Part shown: in pieces, positions 33,373-46,461 of the stretch | Layout of the letters: every line of letters begins with the position of its first letter | Position numbering within the stretch: position 1 is the first letter of the stretch | NCBI GenBank assembly: GCA_030761205.1 | Contig: JAULJL010000004.1 | Location: 37,606,172-37,670,171 of the forward strand | DNA from: Fremontodendron californicum | Lineage: Eukaryota > Streptophyta > Magnoliopsida > Malvales > Malvaceae | DNA length: 64,000 nucleotides | Direction: 5' to 3' | Notes under the pieces: generated by a model | What the model was told of the DNA's origin: nothing | What the model saw: the letters and a program-made list of their open reading frames with translations, nothing else | Database searches by the model: none | Position numbers and translations under genes: made by a program

Positions 33373-36300
33373 ATGGGTGGTCTTAACAAGGTGGAAGTGA
33401 TAGACAGCAAAGGTTGTTCAAGGTTGTTTGTTGGGTTCTCATCTTCATTGCCATCATTTAGAAGTTTCCAGTCTTTTGAACCAATGTCCCCTGCTTCTAC
33501 CTCTCTTGGTTCTGAACCGTTAACGGTTCGATCCACCGGTCCATTTTCTGGTCTGATTATTTGCGTTACTGGCTTGTCTAAAGGTTGGTAAATTTGCATC
33601 TAAATGAAATCCTTTTTTGTTTCTTTTTCCTACTCTTTATCGGCTTCTTTTTTTTTTTTGTTTGATCATTTTGGGTACGTTTTACAGTTTATTGTTGTCT
33701 GAGTTTAATTAAAACTTGTATGATTTTGATTCAGGGTACTTGAATTTTGATTGAACTCATCCTGTTTTGCTATTATATATACTTAAACTTTGATTTTTTT
33801 CATCATGAAATTCATGTTTGTTACTGTTTGTGTGCAGAAGCAAGGAAACAAGTTATGGAAGCAACGGAGAGATTAGGTGGTCAATATAGTACTAGTTTAC
33901 ATCCTCAATGTACCCATTTGGTGGTCCAAATATCCTTTCTTATTATCATTGTTTTTTTTTTTTTTTTTTAAATTACTTAGATTTTGGCATAATTTGAAAC
34001 TTGGCTGATTTTGGAATAAAGAGAAAAGAGATGACCAATATGATTGTAATTGGCAGATGGACATTATGTGTATGATGACGATAATAAGGTTTCCTAATGT
34101 CTCTAATGGTGCAAGTGCAATTGTTCTGTCAAGTGTCAACCTTAATATTAGTTACAGCGTTAGCGGACGTAAGTTTGAGCATGCTCTAAAACATGGATCA
34201 AGAAATGGTCTATTCCTCGTTAAACTTGGATGGTTTGTAGATAGTGTCAAGAGGAATGGTAAGATTAGGCTGCTTCTCATTTCATACTTCCCTGTTGTGA
34301 TAAGTTTTATTGCTGTATGAAGGATATGCTCTTTTCAAACTGTTACAACTTACAGGCTTGTTTAATATGAAAATCCGAACTACATTATTCTTACAGCTGG
34401 TGCTGTTCCCTCCTAATATTCTATTTAAGAAATAGATTTCAGAATTTGGATAAGAGTCAGAAATAAGAATACCTTATGTTTACCTGCTACTGAACCACAA
34501 TGCTGCTTGCAGGTTTATATTTTTTACTGATATGGTCTGTGTCTCGATGAAAGATGTGCTATTGTTATGTGGCTGATTTTTTAACTCTTAATTGGAATCT
34601 CCAAGCACCTTATTTATTTCAAATTCTACCTTAGAATTGTATAATTCAGAAACAATCAGCTTATAGTCTCTCCAATTGTCTAGGTATCATAGAATGAACC
34701 TTCTAAGGTGCAGTTCTGTCATCTTGCGTATGTGCGATTGTGGATAAAATGACTTCTATGTGGGATTCATTGACATGCTTTTAGGGAGTGTTCATCTTTG
34801 TTAGTAATTTAAGGAATTGAAACCCTGCCTTGTTAGGGGAAGCAGAACTTGAGTATTTTTGAAAAGTAAAGGAATTTTGAGGGCTAACTTGATTTCTGTT
34901 AGTTTATAAAAATCATTTTTTTCTCCATTTACTGCAGTAAGGTTAAGTGAATCAGTCTACGCCGTGAAGGGTGTTGGAGAACATGTCACACGTGTAGATG
35001 AGTTGAATCGGCTTGCTGGGTCTACTGCTTCCGAAAGCTCATGTCTTCCTGCTGGTTTTCATGAAGCCAAGAAAATAGACATGATAGAAAAACCACATGT
35101 ACGATTTTCTGGAAGAGTCCCTAATAAAAGTATGGACTCAATATTATCTGATCATACCATGTACATTGATTCTGATATTTCAGATGAACTACGGAATAAG
35201 GTAACATTTGGTATGCTGCTTAAAATTAATGTTTCCTTTTTGAAACGCTAGTTCAGCTTCTGCATGGTATAAGTCATAGATTTGGTGTGTCACAGTCTAT
35301 TTATCACTGCAAGACTAGTAAATAACTCACTATTTTAGTTATGTTTGACTTGTATGTTGCTTTTAGCAATTCTTTGAGACATTTAGTATGTTGATAGGTT
35401 CTTGAGGCAGCATCTAAAGAAGGGGCCACAGTGGTAGATCGATGGTTTGCTGGTTGCAGTGCAAGTCATGTAGTGTGTGAAGGGAATTCTGTCCATCGAT
35501 ATATTGGCCACTCGAACAACATTGTTACGGTGAGTGCTTCTGCATTGTATTATGGAAACAGGGTCTTTTTGTGTATGATGTATCATCATCATACTGGTTT
35601 TGATTCTGGCATTGTTTTTGTTTCTCCCAGTTTTCATATGATGTCATCATGGGCAATATGCATAGCACTTATAAGAATAATCAATGTTGGGTTACGCTAG
35701 AACTGATTTGGTATTTAATGTCTCAGCCAATTTGGGTCCTGAAAACGGCTAAGGATAGGAATTTGCAGAGGCTTGTTCACATGTCTGCTGATTTGGCCAG
35801 GCAGATTGGGATAGTGCTTGAAAATTCTCAGAATGGCATTGTAGGAGAGGTACTTTTGAATATATTGCTGTCAGAATTATGGATAGTACTATTTTATTCT
35901 TATGATAATGGCAATTGAACTCATTTGAGAAATAGATTTCACATCTTTTCCTTCTATGATAGCAAAAGAGCCATGTTATTCCTTTCCTGTGATGCTGGAC
36001 ATATTAGTTGTTAGGGTGATGGGAATAGGAACAAGAATGAATAATTATATATGAAAAAAAGGGAAATGATCTAAACATTAGAAACTATTTTGAAGGTGTA
36101 TGGATGAATAGAAGACTATAATTGAGCAATGATGGATGATTTATAGATGAACACTCCAATAGATAAGCTCATGCTTGCACTGATTCAGAAACAGAAATTT
36201 TTTGTTAAGCTATTGATTATTGACCTTCTAAGGTCTCCATTTTGGGGTCAAGTCATCAATTTCTGCTAATTAGGTTCAGCTTTGGTTTCAACCATCTATA

Positions 36301-38168
36301 TTTGTCTGTTTTGATTGCGTTGCGTTTAATTCATTCAATCAATGTTCACATAATGTATATCTGTTGATTTATTTTTGTTTTTTAGTTTCTCTGAGTACTA
36401 TGCTAATGTTAAGTTTTCACCTTTGTTTTAATAGGAAAATGATGTGGCTAATTCAACTCAACATACTCGGAGCTTTAGAAGGAATGCAAGTCATGAAGGG
36501 AGGCAACAGATTGTACATTTAGCTAAAACTGGGGTTAGAAATCGTCGCAGTCGTCGTATGCAGGCAAGTAGTTAATCAATGTTTGGTGGCTTCATACTAA
36601 TGTGAGCTTATCCTATCATGCTTGTTATTATCACACAGAAGAGTCAGGACATTTTAAGCCATACTTCATTCATGGTTTGGACGGTTAGGCATCACTGTTT
36701 TTCTTGGTTACGGTTAAAATTTTAACTATACTATATAAAGCTGAGATCTTAACTGTAAACTTTATTGCATGAAAGAAACTTTAACTGGATGAACCTTGGG
36801 CATTTGAGTGGATGACATTGAATGGTTCGAGGGTTAACTACACAAAATTTCTTGCTCATAAAAAATGCATGTTAAAAAAGCACACTGCCAAAACGATATT
36901 AGCTATCATATCAGATTGATTGACTTCTGAGTAGCTGGAGGCAAACTAAATGGAACTGACGGGCTTGCTCAAAACCGAGTATGATTGACTTGTCCATTTT
37001 TGACAATCAGTGGGTCCTATATTTCGTATTATAGCATGTAATCTATGGAGGGTCCTTATCCTATGACATGCATGCAACACAATATGCAAAAATGCAGCTG
37101 ATCTCTACCACATCATCCGTGTGTGTGTGCAAACACAAGCACGTGTGCATACCTGCTTATGCTTTCTTTATGGAATGCGGTTATTTATCTACTAAATCTT
37201 TAAAGATTACTTTAATGGAATGATTTTAATGTATTATTGTGAATTCTTGCATTTCTTTGAGCATCTGTTTTCTATCAGACATGTCAAACCCCAATCCGTC
37301 CAATAAGCCCAAGCAGTCTTCTGGATCCAGTTTGCTGGTCAATATCTGAGCCAACTTCAACCGCTTCTATTTTCACAGACTCTTTTAGTGGCGAAGATGT
37401 TAGTGAGCATCAATCTGTATTCTTTGATGCAAATGATGATGGCAAGGATTCTGGTGGGGCGTCATTTACAAACTTAACGCGGTCACTTACAGAAAGGTTA
37501 GATTGATCACTCTGTCTTCTATTATAGAGATTTGTCCCATTATTTCTGTTCTTTTTTCATGTTTTAAGTTAATTACCATTGTCTCACTCCATCTATTTTC
37601 TATAAGTTGTTCGCAGTGAGAAAAATGAGTTGATATTCAAAAACCACTTTCTTACCATACTATTTCCAGTTGATCGATTTTCTGAGACGGGGCCTTCTTC
37701 GCGGACATATTTCAGCGATAATGGCTTTACATGTCTGCAGGTTTTGGATTATATCTATGCCTTTTATCAGGTATGACTTGGATAAGTTTTTCTTCCCTAG
37801 ATTATTGTATTAATTGGGTTATAAATGCAGCTATAATAGTAATATATTGTTAATGCAACAATGTTCAAATATTGCATTCGTCATGGACATGGAGGCAATC
37901 AATCAATCGTTACTCGAACTTTTTGGTTTCTATTGCTGCTGTTTTGTAGGAGAACATGTCAGTTAATGAAATAGAGGCTGCTATTCAGACAGACTCAAGG
38001 CATGCTGACCGGCTTCGAGCAGTGTACTGTAGCAAAAAGACAGTAGAATGTGGATATGTGGTTTTCAAACGAATTGATTTCTTAGGAAGTCGTAAAAGCT
38101 TTGAAATGTTGAAGCGTGTTAGCGGGGATAATAACAGTAATGTATATGAGCTCTTGATTAGAGCCTAA
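33373..38168 (+). CDS. BRCT-domain DNA-damage-response-type protein
   Basis: Ten exons: 33373-33583, 33838-33929, 34156-34258, 34938-35200, 35398-35529, 35727-35849, 36435-36563, 37279-37496, 37617-37770, 37950-38168; phases join to 547 aa. A first BRCT domain spans ~58-150: F-S-G-L-I-I-C-V-T-G-L-S, then C-T-H-L-V-V-Q, then N-G-L-F-L-V-K-L-G-W-F-V-D-S-V-K. A second BRCT-like segment follows at ~222-300 (A-A-S-K-E-G-A-T-V-V-D-R-W, I-V-T-P-I-W-V-L). BRCT domains bind phosphopeptides in DNA repair and checkpoint proteins, and the tandem arrangement recalls TopBP1-type plant proteins. The middle (310-430) is Ser/Arg-rich and disordered; the last ~120 residues (exons 8-10) form an unassigned conserved-looking domain. 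Intron 2 is AT-AC and intron 7 GC-AG; all others are GT-AG. The exact orthologue is not certain. Confidence 0.88.
33930..34155 (+). other. U12-type AT-AC intron (intron 2 of the BRCT gene)
   Basis: After C-T-H-L-V-V-Q the sequence reads CCAA|ATATCCTTTC, an exact match to the minor-spliceosome donor consensus. No GT donor keeps the frame here. The 3' end reads CCTTAATATTAGTTAC|AGCG, where CCTTAAT resembles the U12 branch-site consensus TCCTTAAC and ends 9-10 bases before the AC. The exons join in phase as V-V-Q|S-V-S-G-R-K-F-E-H-A. Confidence 0.88.
36564..37278 (+). other. GC-AG intron (intron 7 of the BRCT gene)
   Basis: The donor is ATGCAG|GCAAGT, the standard strong GC-donor context, and the acceptor is TATCAG|ACATG. 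Joining keeps phase 0 (M-Q|T-C-Q-T-P). Using the GT five bases downstream would shift frame to an early stop. Confidence 0.85.
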
Positions 38169-38320
38169 AAATGTTCTTTTGCACTGGATCTGGATGCCTT
38201 CATCATAATACCACTACTGAAGATGGTGTTGAATCTTCTGTCGCAGCATCAACATTTCAAGGAGAACAAAGAAAAGAAAAGAAAAGAAAAATAGTTTTTA
38301 CACAGCGTATCATGGCATGG

Positions 38321-38530
38321 CATTACTTAGACCTTGCAATTCGTCTATTCGTGTCGTGTTTGTGTATTTTCATGTGTCATACTCGTGTTTAATGTATTAT
38401 ATATTTATATAAATTTTGATAAGTTAATAATTCGTATTATATAGATTTTGACATATTCGTATCGTGTTCGTGTTATTTTTTCATGTCGTGTAATTGTATC
38501 GTATCTAAAGTTGTCAGGTCTAGCATTACC
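38321..38530 (+). repeat. Single 'CGTGT' repeat copy 3' of the BRCT gene
   Basis: TCGTGTCGTGTTTGTGT, TAATGTATTATATATTTATA, TTTTGACATATTCGTATCG and GTGTTCGTGTTATTTTT match the cluster at 14480-16130. It lies within 160-360 bp of the stop codon and may be in the 3' UTR. Confidence 0.7.
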
Positions 38531-40393
38531 CTTTAATTATACGACACTTTTGGCGTGTCCCTCTATGTAATGAAGAGTGAATGAGTGAACTCATCAAATT
38601 TTGTTTGTAATAGTTAAGAGTTGTCCATAGACCGGATTAGATCCGAATAAATTTTTTTGTTATCCGAAAGTTCGTTGTACTCTGATCATAGTTTGTATTT
38701 TATATGGTGAATGAATCAGGATGGCAGTCTTTCGATTGTACTATAAATTGATCAAATAGATAAAAGTTTGCTTAACCAGTGCTTATAGGTATTGGTTAAG
38801 GATTATTTTTTTATCATTTTAAGAAAATATTTTACATTTAATATATTACTTTTATTGAATTTAAGAAAAAATAATATATTAAATACACTTTTATCTTTAT
38901 ATATATCACCTTAATGCAATAGATAATTACAGGAAATTGCTTTGGTAAAACCCTTTGCCTTTGGGAACCTACAATTGTACCAAAGTTGACAAATCGGTAA
39001 TCGACTACATTTTCTATATCTTGAATTAGAAAGCTGGAAGATTTGTTAGGGCTCCCCAATGATGAGCATGCCCTACTGTTCAACTCATAAAGCATAATGA
39101 GTACTGTAGAGTCCAAAGAATTTTTTTTTTTGTCAGTCTTTGCATGCATCTCCAGTGCATTCAAGGTGATTTTTGATACAAAGCTGATAAACCCTTTCTT
39201 TTTTTTTTTCTCTCAGCACATTCGCCAATTTCCAGAGGAGCACTGCAAGGGAAAGTAATAATGAGGCCAGAAATACTGAAAAGTAGTAGCAGATCAAATA
39301 CTGTATGCTCTCTTCGAAGAATCATAAGTTGGGGAAGGAACTGTAGTTGATTCTTCAAGCAATTAAAATTAGGCTCTCCTCGGCCTCTTATGGATTATTG
39401 GCTCTACCGAATCATCATCAGTGGTTTGACTTGAATCCACAGAGCCCTATTTCCTTCTCCTCCGGAAGATTCCTTTCTTCTGTTATTGCAAACATTGAGT
39501 AACAGAGCATTGCCAATGTGAATGCCAACAATCAGTTTCTCAGCATGCTTGACTTCACACGCGGATATCTACCAATGTATCAAAAACGAACGTAAGAAGA
39601 TTTATATGTTATAACTGAAATAAAGTATATTTAATGATTGTTCTAATTCAGGACTATATGATATAAAAAAAGTTGGAACACATATCCTTGTCATCCTATC
39701 ATGCGAGATTGTTATTTTGCATTTGGTAAGAATTGCTTTTCGCATATTCTTCGATTCCATTAGCTTGGATTACAACCAATTAAATTAAATCCCGAACTCA
39801 AACTTTAGTCCAACCAATTAAATTAAATCCTGAATTCACATCTTAGTAGGATTTTGATAAGACATTCCCTCGACATTTGAGAGATCAGACCAGACAAAGT
39901 ATAGAGTAGAAACATCAAAAAGTTTCAGCACGAATCCTGCAATACTCCGGTTCTGACTTCTGACAGCATTTAAGCAAATTTTGGCACAAGACAAGAGTTA
40001 CTCTTCATGAATCGTACTATCATGTAATTCAATTCTATCAGTTACATCTGAGAATTAACCCAAAATTTAACAAAGTAAAAATAAGATACAAAATTAACAA
40101 AACCAAGAAAAGAAGTTACTGGCTGGTGTCACACTCAGCCCCCCCATGATGCTACCAAAATGTATTGCTACTGTCATCTGGCTAAACATTAATGATACAC
40201 TTCTGCTTCTTACTTTTTTTTTTTTCACTTTTTTTCTTTCCCCTAGCTTTTTTATTTTTTTTCAGACTTCAACTACTTTCTCTTCCATTTCCTCCCATAT
40301 ACAGATACAAGAATGACTGTGACGACTATGACTTGATGAGTTTTTCTGTTGTGTCAAAAACTCCTATACCTCAACGCTGTCAAGTCCATGGCT
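38531..40393. other. Intergenic, convergent 3' ends of the BRCT and CID7 genes
   Basis: No supported gene. A fragment of the GGATC/GTCCATAG family is at 38625-38690. Between 39190 and 39600 base composition is higher and reads vaguely exon-like on both strands, but no frame longer than ~65 codons or family resemblance is visible; it could be 3' UTR of the CID7 gene or a decayed gene. Confidence 0.45.
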
Positions 40394-43300
40394 TCAATAT
40401 ATCACAACTCGAAGTAGCCCTGGTTGTGGTTCTGTATAGTCAAGGCACTCTTCTTCAAGAAGATACCGCTGTACGGCAACCGGAAGTCTTGCTGGAGTAC
40501 GAGAACCCCTAGTATGGTGGCCGGTTCCGACACATATGTATACCTGCAGACGCTGATCCGCTGCCCGTGCCGTGCTCTTAAGCACTGATAATTCATGCTT
40601 CAGCATATGAATGGCTTCATTAACATGCAATCCATGCAGGTCTATCATCCTCTCCTGCCCTCTGACATTCTCTGGAGGAACTGGGTTCCTATATTATTAT
40701 AGTTCATAAACAGTCAAACAAGAACAAACTAGTATTCAGCCTACCAAAATAATATAACATGAACTTAGATTACTGGAAAGAACAAACAATTACCAAAATT
40801 CAGAACTGAGAAACTCAGGTATATTAGTTCATCAGAGCTGTATGGAAGATGAACATATGGACGGATAGATAAAGGAGAAAGGGTGGGGTGGAAGAAGGGT
40901 GAAAGTGAGGGATAGGAACCAATTATACTTAAAAGGTTAAAGCAGCAGGGATGAATACTATCCCTCATAGATGTCAGCAACCAATGTTTTTTATTCTCCA
41001 CCAGAAAAATATCTCACCAACCCATTGATCAACAGATGTTAAAAGTAATAATAATAATAGCAATAGAAGAATGGCTTGAAACCTGTTAACCACCCTGTCA
41101 AGGGACCAAGTGCAACAGGAAAGAAATGACAAACCTTTGGTGATATATAGATTCTTGAGCTTTTCCATGAGCTGCCTTCATATGCATATTGTATAGTTGT
41201 CCTTTCACACTAAGTTCCTTTGCTAGAGCCTTGTTGCCAATAACAAATGCTTGACGTGCCTATTTTAAATATACAAAAAGTACTATCACTTAACAATATG
41301 GATAAGTTGAGTGGACTAAGTTCAGTGGGGCAGAAAGAAAGAAAGAGATGAGCAGACTTCACATGCAAGATTAGGCATAGCAGTCAAACTTTAGAAATTT
41401 GCCTTCTACCAGTCTAATAGTTGATGCACTCTGTACTTGTATGATTGCATCAACTTTGGAAAGCAAGGCTATTCATCAAACAAATGCTCATTCAGGATAT
41501 TAAACAGATAGTTGTGGATGATACTTTATTGCTATGTAAGTTATAAAATGTCAGTAGACTTGTTTACTTCCCAACTTGAGAAAGTCCAATAGATGCATTA
41601 GTCAACATGAAACACAATGAAGCTTACCTCAAGAGAGGCTGGGGGACTACTACTGGAGTTCATATGCTATTAATCTTTCCTATTTGATTGCATATCTATC
41701 TAGGCTGATTGAAGCCTGATATAACTTAATGGAGAACTGTAAAGTTGCAGAAAAAGGTAGCAGTAGAAGCAAAAGCGAATTTTGAACTGTTATACAAGAA
41801 AGGACTAAAAAAGGGAACTCATTTCCCAGGGTTGCAAAAGGGGCAGAAATAAATGAAGTTGAGCAATTAGACTGAAACATGGTTAAAGAACTTATTTCAT
41901 TCCTTGCTAACACAAATGTCAAACCTATAAATATATCAGTTTAAATACGTGCAACAAACTTCCAAGGAGATACCTGTTCAAAATAAGCATTACGTAAACG
42001 TGCATGGTCTCGAGCTTCTTCCCGTAGTTCAGAGTACAAATTTGCTGTGAGCTCAATAAAGTTAAAGCAAATAGATATGCAGAAAGGCATAGATTGCTCC
42101 TATTAAAAGCTGTATAAATGCATGAACTTTATTAAGTGCAGAATATTACCCACTGCATCTCCAGTTTCAAGCCAAACAGGAGCTGGACGAGCTGAACCAC
42201 GAGTCTGCAACCTATTAGCATAAACACCTCTTCCAGGTGCAGCACTGGTATTAACTGACCCACGAGAACTTCTACTTGACCCAACAGTTGAATCAGCAGA
42301 ACCATTTCTATCATACTTCCATATTCCGGAATCTTGAGATGCCATTTTCCTGACAGCTGATGCAAAATCTATGGCACCTCTAGATGGAAGGGAAGAACTG
42401 GATTTGAACATAAGCACATTGTCCTTGTCAGAAGATCGATAAGGGTTGGTACTATGTTGAAGATCATCTCCTGCATATTTTGGAGGACCACTCTGACCAT
42501 CTGACACGTTAAGTGCAGGAAAGTCTAGTGTACTCAGATTGGGAGCTGACAAGGTCTTTGAATTCAGGTTCTGGTTGAAACCACCATCAACTTGAAGCTG
42601 CAATAAGAATCATAATGACCCATGGAATGCTAAAAGATTTATGACAATTAAAATGGACAAAACAGACAACAAGAACTCCGAAAACTTTTAGAGGATGCTT
42701 GAAAACTGTGAGCCAAAAAGCACATAACAAAAACCTAAGAAGATATAACTTCAAAAAGAAAAAGAAAGGAGAATAAAATCCCATAAAGAAAAACTACCCC
42801 TCTATACCAGGCCACACGAAATTATGAACTAGAGGCTACATACAAGACTATGGTTGAATTGAGTCACCTCAAAACTTTATGAGGAGCCAGCTTTTCCCTG
42901 TCAAACTACAGTTAGCATCCAAACCATTATCATCCATGGCATCCACAGCAGATTCTCAACATCCCAGATGTACAACATAAGAGGAAAAAATGATAAGCAA
43001 TTGCAGTGTAAAAATCAAGGAACATCAGAAGTTAAAAAAAAAAAAATTCCGCATCCTGATTTTGATCATAAACCATTCCTTTAGTAGTTCTGCAACTTTC
43101 TAGCAATTGATGATCATAAAAGAAAAAATTTGAAGATGTGAAAACTACTGCATCACTACATCTTCAAACAAAGGACAAATGCAAGCACTTGAAAATTGAC
43201 CAACTAGAAACAGTTGAGCACCACTCACCTCAAGCTGTGTGAGCATCTCTATAGTCAGATTTAAGTCACAGCCATTGGCCAAATAAACTTCAGCAAGGCT

Positions 43301-44023
43301 TCCGGCAGCGAATCCAGGGAATTGAGAAGCCAAAAAATCCACATGATTCATTTCAGTATCATCCATAATTGTTTGCTCACCCAAAATATCACTGACGAAT
43401 GCATGTCTAGAATTTCCATTATATGGTTGTTCCTCCCTCCCATTTTCAAGCAGCTGATCATTGTTAACAAGTTGCCTGTCCCAAGGTTTGGGTGGCAAGT
43501 TCAAAAAACTAGCTGAAATATCCTCTCCATAGGATGAAGCAGGATATCTCAATTTTTCAGCTAAGTTATTACCATTACCATAATGATGCAGTAGTTCCTG
43601 CTGATCGCCAAATACATATCCAGCACCAGCAGAAGCAGGAAACCTTGAAGCTTCGCTACCATCATGCAAGGACAAACCTGCTAAAGAGAGGCTCCCAGAC
43701 CCAATTCCTTGAGAATCATCCTCATTAATAACCTTAAAGTCTGGGGTAATATCATCAGGGAGCTGGCGGCGCCAGAACTGATGAGCCTCTTCATCAGAAT
43801 TATTTGAAACAGAAGACTCCGACCGATCAAGCACTGCTTTTCCTATGGTACCAGAAGTAGTAAACCTTGCTGTTGCAGCAGCTGCACTAGTGTTTCCTGA
43901 TGAAGATGGTGACCTAAGAGAAAAGGGAACGAACTCTGCTGCATTAGGATTCAAAGTTGTTACCTTGCTAGGGGTATTTAGTTTTGTGTCAATAATTTGG
44001 GTCCCTTTCTTGGGTAAGCTCAT
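40394..44023 (-). CDS. CID7: CID7-like PABP-interacting protein (PAM2, CUE, DUF1771, Smr)
   Basis: Five coding exons, listed 5' to 3' on the minus strand: 44023-43229, 42597-42150, 42044-41974, 41259-41135, 40688-40394; 577 aa. PAM2 motif at 24-37 (L-N-P-N-A-A-E-F-V-P-F) binds the MLLE domain of poly(A)-binding protein. A CUE domain at ~225-265 (V-D-F-L-A-S-Q-F-P-G-F, D-L-N-L-T-I-E-M-L) should bind ubiquitin. DUF1771 at ~417-480 (E-A-R-D-H-A-R-L-R-N-A) leads into a C-terminal Smr domain at ~496-577 with D-L-H-G-L-H and T-G-H-H-T-R-G, the catalytic-type motifs of Smr nucleases. This is exactly the CID5/6/7 domain order; length fits CID7 (~567 aa). Likely role: cytoplasmic mRNA turnover linked to PABP. 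All introns are GT-AG. Confidence 0.93.
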
Positions 44024-45010
44024 TCTTTACTTAAATGAAAAAAAAAGATTCTACACATAAAGGAAACTGATGCAGAGGATACACGCTTGAGTTCCACCAA
44101 ACTCTAACCAAAACCTGCAAAACCATCCATCGTATCACATTATTAATAAGTCAAACTTACAAAAGAATCTTAAATTGAAGAGAAACACACATGTATAAAA
44201 CCAATCCCTACCAGAAAATAACTCGATAACCAAATCTAGAATGAGATTAATACCCAAAAAACCAACATCACTCTTTATAGAAGCTTTGTAACAATCATTT
44301 CCATGAAAATAATGATGGAAATGATTAAGATAATAGAAATATTAACCGTATTTGACTCTTATGCATGCAAAACCCATTGCTTTAAATGAAACATAATACT
44401 ATGCTTAATTAACAACTGAATGGCAACTACAACCAACCATTTCTTATAAACAACATTATAATAAGCTTAATTCGAGACTATGAGTTAAATAGCGAGATTT
44501 TTATTAAATCAAATGCATTAAATAAACCAAATTTATGCCAATATACAGTTCAAAACCTTAAAATTCACCTATCAACAAGACTTTAACCTGAAGAGACAAG
44601 GAAAACACAAAATCCTCAAGTAATAATTAAACAGTAAGCTCATTTAATTAAAAACCCTAATTATAAAACAAAAAAACTCAAATTTCCAAAAACAAAAAAA
44701 AAAAACAAAATCAAGCTTTCTAGGCATCTAGCTAAACAAATAATTAAAACGAAAAGGCAGCATAAATCAAAGCTATAATCTTACATTATCCAAGTCACCA
44801 AGTATCAGAGATCTCAAGTCAATCCAACACCAAAAAAAAAAAATTAAAAAAAAAAAAAAGGAAAAGGGGAAATTTTGTAATAAACAGAACGATGAAAGAA
44901 AAATGAAAAAATCGAGAGATCTGAGAAGAAATTTATACCATTGCGAAACAAATCGAAAGGCTCCATAGCTAAGGAGATCAGATGAGAAGGAAAGAAAACG
45001 AAAAGAAGAT
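44024..45010 (-). other. 5' leader of CID7-like gene with an intron and a small uORF
   Basis: On the minus strand a leader exon ends CGCAATG|GTATAA (44939/44938) and rejoins at TTTGCAG|GTTTTGG (44114). An ATG at 44966 in the first exon opens a 12-codon frame M-E-P-F-D-L-F-R-N-G-F-G ending at TAG after the splice. The intron call rests on consensus only. Confidence 0.45.
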
Positions 45011-45029
45011 CAAAGAGAAGAGAACCAAT

Positions 45030-46208
45030 AAAAAAAGATGGTCTTTCCGATAAATTTTTGTTTAATTAAATTTATTGGGATTTGAGCTTTGGGTTTTTGT
45101 TTTCCTTTGGCTGCACTATATTATCTCAGCTTTTTGTTTCACAGCACAGGTTTCTCTCTTTCTATCTCTTTCTCTTCGGGTTTTTCCTTTCTTTTCTTTT
45201 TTTTCTTTTTCTTGAAAATGGCTTTAGCCCACCACCACAAAAAAATATATAAAATAAAGCAAGAAATCTAATTCCAATCTAACCCCTTCGCCACTCTATT
45301 TGACCTCTTTTTTTCTTTCTCTCTTTTATTTTTTCAGTATATTCTTTTATTTTTTCATAAAATTCTCTCTCTAATAGTTATTTAATTAATAATCTAATGT
45401 TGTTGTAATAAAATTAATAATTAATCATTTGGGATTTTGGAAAATGAAAGGGTCAAGTAAACATTAAACATTCACGCTTCTTTTTTTTTTTCTCATTTTA
45501 TACTAAATTCTCCTAATCAGATAAAAGCCTCTTTATTTTTATGAAATGTAATATTATAAAAATCATTAATTGCTTAAATTAAGATCAAATATTTCAATCT
45601 TTCATCAATTGAATGAATTACTATCAAATTTTTTATTTGAGTTTAATAAGGATTAAATATATACTATTTGTAACAATCAATTGTAAGTTGTGACCATGTG
45701 ATAGAAAAAGGCATTTGTAATAATTGATTATAATAAATTGATGTTATAATTATAATTATCAAAATAGTAAGTTTGTGATTATGATTTGATTATTTTTTTA
45801 ATTAATTAACGTTTAAAGTATAAGGTCATTTTATATATGTAAATAGAAAAAAAAAATGGATTTTGATAAAAATTACTAAAACAAAATTTTCTTTATGAAA
45901 GATAATTAATGTTTGTTTTTCATATATTTTTTTTTTTGTTCAATAATTCTTAGAGTCCTTAATATACAATTTATGTAAAGACATTCTAAGCTTTTTATTT
46001 TTAAAATTGGTTTGATTTTAATATTTATTTATTTATATATATGTTTATATAGCAAATTGGTAAATGAATATTGTTTTTTATACTTATTAACATGGATTGA
46101 ACAATGCTCAATATATTTATCAACAAATTAAACGACTATTAGCATAAATGAATATTATTTTAGTTATGCACATATGCCTACAATATCCACGAATATTGTA
46201 ACTTAATA
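45030..46208. other. AT-rich intergenic DNA, no gene
   Basis: T-rich promoter-like DNA upstream of the CID7 gene, then AT-rich sequence. No open frame of interest. Confidence 0.55.
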
Positions 46209-46461
46209 CTCTCTCCGTCTCATAAGTTATGGCTAGTTAAATTTTGACAGTCAATTTTAATTAATTTTGACCATTCATATTTTAAATATTATATTAAATT
46301 AATTTTTATAAACTTATATTTAAGAACTTCCTTATTCAAGGTTCATAAAAATATTTCCTCATATTTTATTAGTAATGTATTTAAAATAAAATAAAAAATC
46401 AAAGTTAAAAAATTTTGATTGTTAAAAGTAAAACCAGGACATTATTTATGAGATAGAAGAG
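46209..46461. mobile_element. Stowaway-like MITE (Tc1/mariner type)
   Basis: The left end is CTCTCTCCGTCTCATAAG and the right end, on the other strand, CTCTTCTATCTCATAAAT; both are flanked by TA. The CTC(C/T)CTCCGTCxCATAA terminus and TA target are characteristic of Stowaway elements. Length 253 bp, AT-rich core, no coding capacity. Confidence 0.8.

Noticed and set aside
36568..36569. GT within the GCAAGT donor as the true donor of BRCT intron 7
   Set aside because: The resulting join shifts the frame and stops after ~25 codons, while the GC donor keeps phase.
40192..40512. 106-codon plus-strand frame
   Set aside because: Overlaps antisense the Smr-domain exon of the CID7-like gene, which has clear motifs.
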